Notes under the pieces: model-generated | Databases searched by the model: none | Told to the model about the DNA's origin: nothing | What the model saw: the letters and a program-made list of their open reading frames with translations, nothing else | Made by a program: the position numbers and the translations under genes | Origin: Saprospiraceae bacterium | GTDB taxonomy: Bacteria; Bacteroidota; Bacteroidia; Chitinophagales; Saprospiraceae | Assembly: GCA_029262995.1 (NCBI GenBank) | Contig: JAJCYH010000026.1 | Coordinates: 234,935-298,934 of the forward strand | Direction of reading: 5' to 3' | Length of the DNA: 64,000 nt | Shown here: piece after piece, positions 17,753 through 26,717 of the stretch | Position numbering within the stretch: the stretch's first letter is position 1 | Layout of the letters: each line of letters starts with the position of its first letter

Positions 17753-18448
17753 ATGAGGATTTGCCAACTGTTCACAGACGCTGTAGACTTTTTTTATCCC
17801 ACCCATTGTATTTCTTGTCATTCTATTGTTAGCTCGAAAGATGTTTTTTGTCTTTATTGTGCAACTAAGTGTAAAGCAACAGATCATTTCAAGATACAAA
17901 ACAATGAGACAAAAGCAAGAACACTATTAAGAGTTGATGTTAGATGGAGTGCTGCTCTTTTTACCTACGTAAAACATGGACACGTACAAAAAGCGATTCA
18001 TATGATTAAGTATGGAGGAAGAAAGGACATTGCAATAAAATGGGGAAAGCTTTTTGGAGAAAACTACCTTTCAGCTGTTGGACGAGAGCTGGCGGATGTG
18101 ATAATTCCAATACCAGTTCATTATAAAAGAAGAAGGAAAAGAGGCTATAACCAAAGTGAAGTTTTTGCAAAAGGCATATCTTTGATTACAGGAATTAAAA
18201 TAATCAATAATCTTTTGGTTAAGCAAAGCAATCAAATAACATTGACGCAGCAATCCAGAGAAAGCAGGTTTTTACAGGTTAGAGAAAGTTTTGCGCTAAG
18301 CAAAAAGAACTCGCTTCAAGGAAAAATAGTATTACTAGTTGATGATGTTCTTACAACAGGAGCAACCATTGAGGCGGCGGTTGAAAAACTTAATGGCAGC
18401 GGCTGTAAGGAAATCGATTTGGGTTTTATCGCTTTAGCAAAAAACTAA
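17753..18448 (+). CDS. ComF-family phosphoribosyltransferase-like protein
   Basis: 231 residues. The N-terminus carries a four-cysteine zinc-binding motif (CISCHS near 19-24 and CLYCATKC near 34-41). The C-terminal phosphoribosyltransferase domain has the PRPP-binding signature VLLVDDVLTTGATIEAA near 190-206 and the KRRRKRGYNQSE loop near 124-135. ComF/GntX proteins act in DNA uptake or in an uncharacterised PRPP-linked step; the substrate is unknown. The DinB-like gene follows three bases after the stop. Confidence 0.88.
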   Translation: MRICQLFTDAVDFFYPTHCISCHSIVSSKDVFCLYCATKCKATDHFKIQNNETKARTLLRVDVRWSAALFTYVKHGHVQKAIHMIKYGGRKDIAIKWGKLFGENYLSAVGRELADVIIPIPVHYKRRRKRGYNQSEVFAKGISLITGIKIINNLLVKQSNQITLTQQSRESRFLQVRESFALSKKNSLQGKIVLLVDDVLTTGATIEAAVEKLNGSGCKEIDLGFIALAKN

Positions 18449-18451
18449 AAT

Positions 18452-18958
18452 ATGGGAATAAGTGGTATAATAAAACAAGAATTTAAATTAAGACTATTAG
18501 AAGAAGGTATGCTTAGAATTCAAAAATGTGTAGGTATGCTGAACGAAGAGGAGATATGGTATGTCGCTAACGAGAACACTAATAGTATAGGGAACCTAAT
18601 TCTTCACCTAGAAGGAAATGTAAGACAATATATCATTACAGGAATTGGTAATGGAAAGGATGAAAGAGTAAGAGATTCTGAATTCCTGTTGGAAAGCAGG
18701 ATAGACACGAGGCAGTTACTTCTGAATATTAATGCTACAATTCAAAAAAGTATTGAGATCGTGGATGGCTTAGAAGAAGAAATGCTTTGTATGTTAAAGC
18801 ATGTACAGGGGTTTAAATTACCACAGTTGTCTATAATAATTCATGTCATAGAGCACTTTAGTTATCATGTTGGACAAATAACGCAAATGACTAAATTGCT
18901 AAAGAATAAACCAACAAGGTATTACGAAGGAAAGGATCTAAATATTAATTCTAATTAA
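18452..18958 (+). CDS. DinB/DUF1572-like four-helix protein
   Basis: 168-residue helical protein of the DinB-like/YfiT metalloenzyme superfamily. Three potential metal-ligand histidines fit the family pattern: LILHLEGN near residue 50-57, and IIHVIEHFSYHVGQIT near 129-144. Members act in bacillithiol or other thiol transfer or are orphan damage-inducible proteins, so the reaction is open. Tail-to-tail with murA, overlapping by eight bases. Confidence 0.82.
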   Translation: MGISGIIKQEFKLRLLEEGMLRIQKCVGMLNEEEIWYVANENTNSIGNLILHLEGNVRQYIITGIGNGKDERVRDSEFLLESRIDTRQLLLNINATIQKSIEIVDGLEEEMLCMLKHVQGFKLPQLSIIIHVIEHFSYHVGQITQMTKLLKNKPTRYYEGKDLNINSN

Positions 18959-20267
18959 TGACTCTTTGGATGTTAGCACCAAGGGCATTTAGCCTTTTAT
19001 CAATACGTTCATATCCACGGTCAATTTGCTGGATGTTATCAATTTGACTTACCCCGTCAGCGGACAGGGCTGCAATTAATAAAGATACACCTGCGCGAAT
19101 ATCTGGAGAACTCATTTTAATTCCTCTTAATTGACTCTTTCTTTCCATGCCAATGACTGTTGCCCTATGCGGATCACATAAAATAATCTGAGCTCCCATG
19201 TCGATCAGCTTATCAACAAAGAAAAGACGACTTTCAAACATTTTTTGATGAATCAAAACACTCCCCTTTGCTTGTGTTGCTACAACAAGTATGATGCTTA
19301 AAAGGTCAGGAGTAAATCCGGGCCAAGGCGCATCGTAAATGGTAAGAATAGATCCGTCAATAAAGTTTTGTATTTCGTATACGTCCTGTTGTTCAACAAC
19401 AATATCATCTTTTTCTCTGTGGAGAAGTATGCCTAGTTTTTTAAATACAGAAGGAATAATTCCTAGGTGATCATATCCTACATTTTCAATACGTAAAGAA
19501 GACTGAGTCATAGCTGCCAAACCAATTAGACTACCAATTTCAATCATATCTGGCAAAATGCGGTGTTCAGTTCCTCCTAGGTGATCAGAGCCTGTGATTT
19601 TAAGCAGGTTGGACCCTATGCCTTCAATTTGTGCACCCATCCCAACTAGTAATTTGCATAATTGTTGAGTATATGGTTCGCAGGCGGCATTATATATAGT
19701 AGTTGTTCCTTCAGCAAGTGCAGCAGCCATTAATACGTTGGCTGTTCCAGTTACAGAAATTTCCTCCATATGAATAAACGCTCCCCTTAACCGTTTAGCC
19801 TCTAGGAAGAACTCGTCTGTTTTGTCATTATAGTTAAAAACGGCACCTAAGCAGATAAGACCATGGAAGTGTGTATCAAGTCTACGTCTTCCAATTTTGT
19901 CGCCACCCGGCTTAGGAAGGAAAGCTTTTCCATATCTAGACAATAATGGACCAATTAGCATTACCGATCCTCTTATTTTTTTGGCTTCAGCAAGATAGTC
20001 TTTAGAAGCAAAGTAGTTTAGGTCTATATTTTTTGCGGCAAAAGAAAACTTGTGGGCTCCAAGTTGCAAAACGGTTACTCCAAGGCCTTCTAGAAGAGAG
20101 ATTAATTTTCTTACATCAATAATGTTAGGTACATTATCAATGATAACTGATTTTTCAGTTAACAAAGTTGCGCTAATGATTTGGAGTGCTTCGTTTTTGG
20201 CACCCTGAGGAGTGATGTTACCGGATAGGTGGCAATTACCTTCTACTATAAATGAGCTATTATTCAT
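18951..20267 (-). CDS. murA: UDP-N-acetylglucosamine 1-carboxyvinyltransferase (MurA), Asp at the fosfomycin-target position
   Basis: First committed step of peptidoglycan synthesis: transfers enolpyruvate from PEP to UDP-GlcNAc. 438 residues, all of the EPSP-synthase-like fold, with the QGAKNEAL start near residues 18-25. At the loop that normally reads PGGCxIGxRP the protein has PGGDKIGRRR, so residue 123 (codon at 19899-19901) is Asp instead of Cys. In other bacteria Cys-to-Asp here keeps activity and gives inherent fosfomycin resistance. Overlaps the DinB-like gene by eight bases and is 56 bases downstream of the DUF4290 gene, likely one operon with glmS. Confidence 0.96.
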   Translation of the reverse strand: MNNSSFIVEGNCHLSGNITPQGAKNEALQIISATLLTEKSVIIDNVPNIIDVRKLISLLEGLGVTVLQLGAHKFSFAAKNIDLNYFASKDYLAEAKKIRGSVMLIGPLLSRYGKAFLPKPGGDKIGRRRLDTHFHGLICLGAVFNYNDKTDEFFLEAKRLRGAFIHMEEISVTGTANVLMAAALAEGTTTIYNAACEPYTQQLCKLLVGMGAQIEGIGSNLLKITGSDHLGGTEHRILPDMIEIGSLIGLAAMTQSSLRIENVGYDHLGIIPSVFKKLGILLHREKDDIVVEQQDVYEIQNFIDGSILTIYDAPWPGFTPDLLSIILVVATQAKGSVLIHQKMFESRLFFVDKLIDMGAQIILCDPHRATVIGMERKSQLRGIKMSSPDIRAGVSLLIAALSADGVSQIDNIQQIDRGYERIDKRLNALGANIQRVIN

Positions 20268-20323
20268 AAAAAACCTTAATAATCAGCCTCAAATATATTA
20301 AAGAAAACAATAATGTTAGAAGA

Positions 20324-20986
20324 TTATCTTCTTCTTCTATTATTATTGTTATTGTTTCTGTTGTTGTTTCTACGTTTGTTATTGTTATTACTGTGACTTG
20401 GTCTTCTTTTTTTGATTGTTACAGCAGATGCAAGAGTATCTAAAGACCTGTCATCTGCAACAGATAGTTTACCTTTTGATAAGGACTTTAGATCTTCTAG
20501 GATGATTTCATCACTTACGTAATGTTCTCTATTCCAGTTTTTATAAGCTAATTTCATAAAAGAGGCGATGGTCTCTACAAAGCCATCTTTAATTGTGCCA
20601 TCTTCCATCGCTATGGCCTTTTCCATCATAAGACGGACATTGTGTCCATAATGTCTAAACTCATATTCTTTGGATGGATAGTCTACACGCTCTGGCTTTA
20701 TTAACATGTCTGCTTTTTGGGGAAGATCACCAGAAGTGGGAGTCACTTGAATATTATAACCAGCAATCATAAAGAAGTGCTTCCAAAGTTTACTTTTGAA
20801 GTCAAGAGTGTTTTTACTTTGCGAGTTCATTTGATACATAAGCTCTATCAATGACTCTGCAAACTCCTGTCTTTCTTTATCGTCCTTTATTGTTTTGTTA
20901 AAGTTGATGAGGTTTTGCACATGTCTGCCATATTCTGCAATTACTAATGCATCTTCCTGTGTGTTGTATGTCATTTCAAATTCCAT
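20324..20986 (-). CDS. DUF4290-family protein with Asn/Arg-rich tail
   Basis: 220 residues of a Bacteroidota-specific uncharacterised family. Residues 1-165 are helical and moderately conserved in character (YNTQEDALVIAEYGRHVQN start). The last 30 residues consist almost only of Asn and Arg (polyN-polyR), an intrinsically disordered, strongly basic tail that could bind RNA, DNA or the cell wall precursors' phosphate groups; this is only inference. It lies between glmS (8 bases away) and murA, both in amino-sugar/peptidoglycan synthesis, so a role there is plausible. Confidence 0.85.
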   Translation of the reverse strand: MEFEMTYNTQEDALVIAEYGRHVQNLINFNKTIKDDKERQEFAESLIELMYQMNSQSKNTLDFKSKLWKHFFMIAGYNIQVTPTSGDLPQKADMLIKPERVDYPSKEYEFRHYGHNVRLMMEKAIAMEDGTIKDGFVETIASFMKLAYKNWNREHYVSDEIILEDLKSLSKGKLSVADDRSLDTLASAVTIKKRRPSHSNNNNKRRNNNRNNNNNNRRRR

Positions 20987-20994
20987 GTAAATAT

Positions 20995-22839
20995 TTATTC
21001 TACGGTTACTGATTTAGCTAAATTTCTTGGTTGATCTACATTACATCCCCTCATTAAAGCAATATGATATGCTAGGAGCTGCAAAGGGATTACCGATAAT
21101 AAAGGCGTAAAAGGCTCTTCAATTTCAGGAATTTCGATGATATAATCAGCAAGGTCTTTAATGATTTCATCACCTTCTGTAACTATAGCAATAACAACTC
21201 CTTTACGAGCTTTTACTTCTTGAATATTGCTTACTATTTTTTCGTAAGCACTTTTATTGGTGGCAATTACAATAACGGGCATATACATGTCAATTAAAGC
21301 AATCGGACCATGTTTCATTTCTGCACCAGGATATCCTTCTGCATGAATGTAACTTATTTCTTTCAATTTTAATGCACCTTCAAGAGCGACAGGAAAGTTA
21401 TAACCTCTTCCTAAATAAAGAGCATTGCTTGCATTTCTTATTTCTCCGGCAATGTATTTTATCTTATCGTCTTTTGCTAATATTCTAGCAACTTTTGAAG
21501 GAACGGTTTCTAGAGAAGCCAAAAGTTGTCTAAAATATGACTCCTGAAGTATTCCTCGAACCTTACCAAGATACAAAGCCATTAAGGCCAAAACTGTTAC
21601 TTGGCTTGTAAATGCTTTTGTCGAAGCTACGCCGATTTCTGGTCCAGCATGAATATAGGAACCACAATCAGTTTCTCTTGCTATTGAAGAACCAATGGCA
21701 TTGACAATGCCATATATTAATGCACCTTTTTCTTTTGCCAATTTAACTGCAGCCAAAGTGTCGGCAGTTTCTCCAGATTGACTAAGGGCAATAATAAAGT
21801 CATCTTGCGAAATAATAGGATTTCTATACCTAAACTCACTAGCGTATTCAACTTCGGTTGGTATTCTTGCTAGGTCTTCAAAAAGGTATTCGGCAATTAA
21901 CGCAGCATGCCAAGAGGTTCCACAAGCGGTCAAGATTATTCTCTCAGATTGTGCAATCCTGTTGATGTTCTGTTTCATTCCCCCCAATACAGCCCAGCCT
22001 TCATGTGAATTTATTCTACCGCCCATACTTTCTGCAATCGTTGTGGGCTGTTGAAAAATTTCCTTTAACATATAATGAGGATAACCTCCTTTTTCTATCT
22101 CGTCAATCTTAAGGTCTAGTTCAGATACTTTAGGGTTTTGTACCGTGTTATCAAGACTTCGGATCTGATAATTTCCTTCTCGAGTAATGCTAATAACATC
22201 ACCATCTTCCAGGTAAATAACTTTGTTGGTATATTTAATTATTGGGGAGGCATCAGATGCTAAAAAATATTCATCATCTCCAATTCCAAGAACAAGAGGG
22301 CTAGACATTCTTGCTCCGACAATTTTATTTGGCTCATCTTTATCGATCACAACGATGGCATATGCTCCAATAACCTTGTTCAGTGCTCTTCTAACTGCTT
22401 CTTCAAGAGAAAGGTTTTCTTTTTCTTTTATTTCTTGAATAAAATGGGCAAGAACTTCTGTGTCTGTGTCCGAACTAAAGATGTGCCCTCTATCTACTAG
22501 TGCCTTTTTAATTGGCGCATAATTTTCTATAATTCCGTTATGGATTATTGCAAGGTTTCCGTCACCGCTAGAATGAGGGTGAGCATTAATATCATTTGGT
22601 ATACCATGAGTTGCCCAACGAGTATGAGCCATGCCCATGGTGTGATTTAAGTCATGACCAAGAGAGGAAACATGTTTTTCTAGGTCAGCGACCTTTCCCT
22701 GTTTCTTCATTATTGAGAGCTCTCCGTTCATTAAAGCGACACCAGCACTGTCATATCCTCTATACTCTAAACGTTTGAGTCCTTCCAATAAGATGGGATA
22801 GGCTTGTTTGTTTCCAAGATAAGCGACAATTCCGCACAT
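20995..22839 (-). CDS. glmS: Glutamine--fructose-6-phosphate aminotransferase (isomerising)
   Basis: Makes glucosamine-6-phosphate from fructose-6-phosphate and glutamine, feeding UDP-GlcNAc and hence MurA. 614 residues. Cys2 after the initiator Met (MCGIVAYLG) is the glutaminase nucleophile; RWATHG near 73-78 and HNGIIENY near 98-105 complete that domain. Two SIS isomerase domains follow, with TACGTSWHAALIAEYL near 304 and SQSGETADTLAA near 351, and the ending LAKSVTVE is canonical. Ten bases separate it from the DUF4270 gene. Confidence 0.97.
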   Translation of the reverse strand: MCGIVAYLGNKQAYPILLEGLKRLEYRGYDSAGVALMNGELSIMKKQGKVADLEKHVSSLGHDLNHTMGMAHTRWATHGIPNDINAHPHSSGDGNLAIIHNGIIENYAPIKKALVDRGHIFSSDTDTEVLAHFIQEIKEKENLSLEEAVRRALNKVIGAYAIVVIDKDEPNKIVGARMSSPLVLGIGDDEYFLASDASPIIKYTNKVIYLEDGDVISITREGNYQIRSLDNTVQNPKVSELDLKIDEIEKGGYPHYMLKEIFQQPTTIAESMGGRINSHEGWAVLGGMKQNINRIAQSERIILTACGTSWHAALIAEYLFEDLARIPTEVEYASEFRYRNPIISQDDFIIALSQSGETADTLAAVKLAKEKGALIYGIVNAIGSSIARETDCGSYIHAGPEIGVASTKAFTSQVTVLALMALYLGKVRGILQESYFRQLLASLETVPSKVARILAKDDKIKYIAGEIRNASNALYLGRGYNFPVALEGALKLKEISYIHAEGYPGAEMKHGPIALIDMYMPVIVIATNKSAYEKIVSNIQEVKARKGVVIAIVTEGDEIIKDLADYIIEIPEIEEPFTPLLSVIPLQLLAYHIALMRGCNVDQPRNLAKSVTVE

Positions 22840-22849
22840 AAAATTAAAA

Positions 22850-24169
22850 TTAAGGTTTAGACGTAATCATTTTTAGCTTGGCAGGAAACATTGAGTCCCC
22901 TGTCCCTAGAATGATAGAACGTCCAGCTCCTTGGGCTTTATTTGATGATTCAAGTAAAATTTTTGAACTTTTTGCATTCCCTGAGATAATGGCATTGATG
23001 TGATTTGTAATATCGAATTGATATAACATCACCGTCATGCCGTTTAATTCAGACTCTTCCAAGTTTCCCCCAAAAACCGAGAGGCCAGTATTTTGTTCTA
23101 TGGCGTTGTCCAAAATTAATAGCTTAATACCATCTTCGTTGATAAAGCTAGCACGTATTCTATCAACAGGACCTACGACAGGATCTGTCTCTGATAAAAG
23201 AACAAGTTCAAGGGTTGCTCGATTGATTACCTTATCTGAAAAGTCTTTTACCGCTGAGAGGTCTAATTCAATGTTGACTCCTTGCATTTCCTGAATATAC
23301 CATCGTGAATCAAGGCTATCGGTTACAGATGCCTCAACCTCCGTTCCTGAATAATCATGACTTAAGTGATTGGATCTAATTTTACCTACTTCAATGAAGT
23401 ATATTTTGCTATCGTTATCCTTGTTAGAGTAGTAAAACTCAAGTGCTGCAGAAGAAGTGCTTGATAAATCTAGGCCAATAATTGAATTTTCTGTAGAGCT
23501 GCTTGAAAGCAAAAGACCCTTGGCAAATGCGCTAAACGCAATTGGGTCTTTATTGATTAAAGTATCTACAGCGATATCATGCCAAAGCATTGTATCTAAA
23601 GGAATTCTTATTTGAGGCGCAACAGTAAAGATGCTATCTTCTATTGGAGAATAAATCTTTACGGAGTCTCTGTGATTGATTATTTGAGATATACTGCCCA
23701 AAACAGTGCTTTCTGCTTCAAAGCTTTGGTCGGAAAAAAGAGTGTCTAAAAGTTCTATTGTTAATTCTTCTTGAAGTTGTCTTACTTCAATATCGTGAAA
23801 AGCACCATCCATTGCATATTGTCCTAAAGTATCTAACGGAATAGCTAGTACGACAGAATCTATCTTTAATGTATCAAATGATGGAAAATTTTGATCAGCA
23901 ATGTTTAAAGAAACATATGCTTCCGCAGAAGACAGTCCAAAAACGGGATCTTGAATAAGGCCAAGAAGGAAAATTCTGTTGCCAAAACTTGTTGTATTTC
24001 TAAACACAACTACTGGTTCAGAATATACACTATACCCCGAGAGTTCAATACTGTCTGTATATTCAATCACAATAGAGTTGTCGTCCAACAGAGAAGAACC
24101 TACAGAGATTTCTTCATTGCAGGAAAACAATGCCACTATAGCAAATAGCAGGAGAAGATTAAGTTTCAT
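22850..24169 (-). CDS. DUF4270-family lipoprotein
   Basis: 439-residue outer-envelope lipoprotein. The signal peptide ends in a lipobox ALFSC with Cys17, followed by acidic residues, the Bacteroidota signal for surface-exposed lipoproteins. The rest is rich in beta-strand pattern and Asp/Ser (for example FDTLKIDSVVLAIPLDT near residues 100-116), as in DUF4270. Function unknown. In this phylum the family commonly sits between glycogen synthase and glmS, exactly the order here (13 bases from glgA-like, 10 from glmS). Confidence 0.85.
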   Translation of the reverse strand: MKLNLLLLFAIVALFSCNEEISVGSSLLDDNSIVIEYTDSIELSGYSVYSEPVVVFRNTTSFGNRIFLLGLIQDPVFGLSSAEAYVSLNIADQNFPSFDTLKIDSVVLAIPLDTLGQYAMDGAFHDIEVRQLQEELTIELLDTLFSDQSFEAESTVLGSISQIINHRDSVKIYSPIEDSIFTVAPQIRIPLDTMLWHDIAVDTLINKDPIAFSAFAKGLLLSSSSTENSIIGLDLSSTSSAALEFYYSNKDNDSKIYFIEVGKIRSNHLSHDYSGTEVEASVTDSLDSRWYIQEMQGVNIELDLSAVKDFSDKVINRATLELVLLSETDPVVGPVDRIRASFINEDGIKLLILDNAIEQNTGLSVFGGNLEESELNGMTVMLYQFDITNHINAIISGNAKSSKILLESSNKAQGAGRSIILGTGDSMFPAKLKMITSKP

Positions 24170-24182
24170 CTAATGATTTATA

Positions 24183-24998
24183 CTAAGATTCAGATTCAAA
24201 TAAATTATTATAAAATGGTAACATTTGAGCACCGATTTCTTCTGCATTAAAGAAGTCTAGCTTCGGAACTTCGAGAGTATCATAAATCTCTTGTGTATCT
24301 TTTGGTAAAGATTCACTTCCTTTAACGATTGCATCTGCATATTTCAGGCCTGCATTGATCAACTTTACACTTGTATTGTCTTTGAAAACACTCAAATCTT
24401 CTTCATCAAGGTTGTTGATGGCAGCAATTTCGAAAAACTTTTTATTGAATGTTTTTTCAAACTCGTTTTCATACGCAGAATACACCACAGAAGAGTTTTC
24501 AAAAATAGGATCATTCTTGTAAACCGACTTTAGGTAAAAAGGAACCAAACTTGTCATCCAACCATGGCAATGTATTATGTCAGGACCCCAGCCAAACTTT
24601 TTAACTGTTTCGATCACGCCCTTGCAGAAAAAGACCATCCTTTCCTGATTGTCATCAAATGGTTTTTCTTCTTCGTCTGTAAAAACATGTTTTCTTTTAA
24701 AAAACTCCTCATTTTCCAAAAAGTAAACCTGAAGACGAGCTCCTGGTAGGGAGGCAACTTTTATTATTAATGGAAAGTCATCATCATCTACTATAATATT
24801 CATTCCTGAAAGTCTAACGACCTCATGTAGTCTATGCCTTCTCTCATTGATATTGCCATATTTTGGCATTAAGACTCTTACTTCCATGCCTTTTCCATGC
24901 ACCAAAGGGGCTAAGTTTTTAACTACGGTGGAAATTTCTGAGATGGTAGTATATGGGTTCATCTCCTGAGTCACAAACAATACTCTCTTCTTGCTCAT
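24183..24998 (-). CDS. Glycogen/starch synthase N-terminal-domain protein
   Basis: 271 residues, matching only the GT5 N-terminal (ADP-glucose synthase) Rossmann domain: RVLFVTQEMNPYT near 5-17, EVRVLMPKYGNINERRHRLHEV near 40-61, and GPDIIHCHGWMTSLVPFYLK near 137-156. The C-terminal nucleotide-sugar half of a ~480-residue GlgA is absent. Such single-domain proteins are a known Bacteroidota form, so this is not a truncation, but whether it is catalytic alone is doubtful. First gene of the glgA-like/DUF4270/glmS/DUF4290/murA run. Confidence 0.85.
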   Translation of the reverse strand: MSKKRVLFVTQEMNPYTTISEISTVVKNLAPLVHGKGMEVRVLMPKYGNINERRHRLHEVVRLSGMNIIVDDDDFPLIIKVASLPGARLQVYFLENEEFFKRKHVFTDEEEKPFDDNQERMVFFCKGVIETVKKFGWGPDIIHCHGWMTSLVPFYLKSVYKNDPIFENSSVVYSAYENEFEKTFNKKFFEIAAINNLDEEDLSVFKDNTSVKLINAGLKYADAIVKGSESLPKDTQEIYDTLEVPKLDFFNAEEIGAQMLPFYNNLFESES

Positions 24999-25103
24999 TC
25001 TTTCTTTTTAAAACTCCAAAGAATTGGGCTGCAAAGATACTATAAAAAATTATAAGATTCCCCTCTCGTTTTTATATATAAATGATTATCAATATGGTAG
25101 CGG

Positions 25104-26504
25104 TCAAGATCCACTGACCAGCTGCATTAAGGTAGCGCAAATTATTGCACCATAAGTCCCTAAAGCATATCCGAGAACAGCCATCAGGACGCCAACGGGT
25201 GCCAGACTAGGGCTAAACGCAGAAGCAACAACAGGAGCAGAAGCAGCACCTCCGACGTTTGCTTGACTGCCTACCGCAACAAAAAAGAAGGGAGCTTTTA
25301 TCAACTTAGCAACAACAATGAGTATTACTACATGAACCATCATCCAAGTGATGCCAATTGCAAAAAGGCCAAGATTTTTAAAAACCTCTCCTAAATTCAT
25401 TTTCATTCCAATAGTAGCCACTAAAACATATATAAATATAGACCCCCAACGTGAGGCACCAATACCTTCTAGTTTTCTAAATCTGGTCATCGACAAAAAC
25501 AATCCGAAAGTAGTACTGATTACAATCAACCAGAAGAAACCAGACATTAATGAATTTAGTCGCCAAGCATTAAGCGTATCTTTAATAGATTCCATAAAAG
25601 GCGTAATTATGTCTGCTCCCAAATGAGAAAGTCCAACACCACCAAATGCAATGGCTAAAAGAACAAACATCTTCGTTGTTGTAGGTATTTCAGTAATACT
25701 ATCACGATAATCTTCTACTCTTTTTTTCAAGTCTTCAATGGCACTATTGTCCGCTTTTAACCAAGAATCTATTTTATCTGAAATATTAGCGCCATATAAC
25801 AGAAAGCCCATCCATATATTTGCAACGACGACATCAACGACGATCATGGTCCCAAAAAGGTTGTCCTTTACTTCATAAATTTCTTTCATTGCCGTTTGGT
25901 TGGCTCCTCCACCAATCCAACTTCCGGCAACAGTAGATAATCCTCTCCAGATGTCTTGAGGATGAGCAGAAATCAGGTCAGGAGCTAAGGCAGAAACCAC
26001 GAGTAATGCTATCGGTCCTCCCAAAATAATTCCTAGGGTCGCACTAAAAAACATTATAAGTGCCTTTGGTCCGAGACGCTTGATTCCCTTAAAGTCAATG
26101 CCTAGACATAGAAGGATCAAACTGGCGGGCAGAAGATATCTTGAAGAAACATAATACAATTGTGAGTGTTGTTGGTACTGTTTATAGGCACTTGCCTCAA
26201 TGCCGTTATTATTAAGAAATGATGTGATTTCATCATAACTTAAATTAGAGGGTATTGTTAATTGATAAGACTCTAATAGACCAACAATACCTGAATCATA
26301 CCAATGTGGTGCAATTAAACCTAAAGGCCAGTTTAAAAGTGCGGGAATAAAATAGGCCAACAATAATGCAGGAACAAATGTGTAAAACTTTTTCCAGCCA
26401 GGCGAATCTAAAGAAGACGTGTGAAAAATGAATGCAAGGACAACAAACAAAATGCCTAGGACAATGGCATCATTTGTAAATAGAGGAGAAAGCTTTAGAA
26501 ACAT
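25104..26504 (-). CDS. DUF819-family integral membrane protein
   Basis: 466 residues from the ATG at 26504, chosen because the longer frame would start with a TTG and add 13 residues not needed by the family (LFTNDAIVLGILFVVLAFIF is the usual start). About 11-12 transmembrane segments; glycine-rich GSWIGGGANQTAM near residue 194 and SQANVGGAASAPVVA near 421 are the inverted-repeat motifs typical of this ion-transporter-like fold. The transported substrate is unknown. Monocistronic. Confidence 0.85.
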   Translation of the reverse strand: MFLKLSPLFTNDAIVLGILFVVLAFIFHTSSLDSPGWKKFYTFVPALLLAYFIPALLNWPLGLIAPHWYDSGIVGLLESYQLTIPSNLSYDEITSFLNNNGIEASAYKQYQQHSQLYYVSSRYLLPASLILLCLGIDFKGIKRLGPKALIMFFSATLGIILGGPIALLVVSALAPDLISAHPQDIWRGLSTVAGSWIGGGANQTAMKEIYEVKDNLFGTMIVVDVVVANIWMGFLLYGANISDKIDSWLKADNSAIEDLKKRVEDYRDSITEIPTTTKMFVLLAIAFGGVGLSHLGADIITPFMESIKDTLNAWRLNSLMSGFFWLIVISTTFGLFLSMTRFRKLEGIGASRWGSIFIYVLVATIGMKMNLGEVFKNLGLFAIGITWMMVHVVILIVVAKLIKAPFFFVAVGSQANVGGAASAPVVASAFSPSLAPVGVLMAVLGYALGTYGAIICATLMQLVSGS

Positions 26505-26717
26505 ATTGTTGTTTTGGAACGAAAAATAATCAAAGAAAATCAAAATAAATAAAGGAAGGGAAGAACAAGCTATTCTAGAAGTATATTAAGAAAACAGAAT
26601 CTTCAACTGATATCAGTGCCCATTGAGCATACTATTAATAAATATTCTAGCATGAATTATTTGAAAGTGTAGATAAAACCAAAATTAAACAGCTTTGTTA
26701 TATTAAAAAAGAGGACT

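Noticed and set aside
24183..24998. Truncated glycogen synthase
   Set aside because: The short, single-domain form is a regular protein in Bacteroidota and the gene keeps its usual neighbours, so it is not a broken gene.
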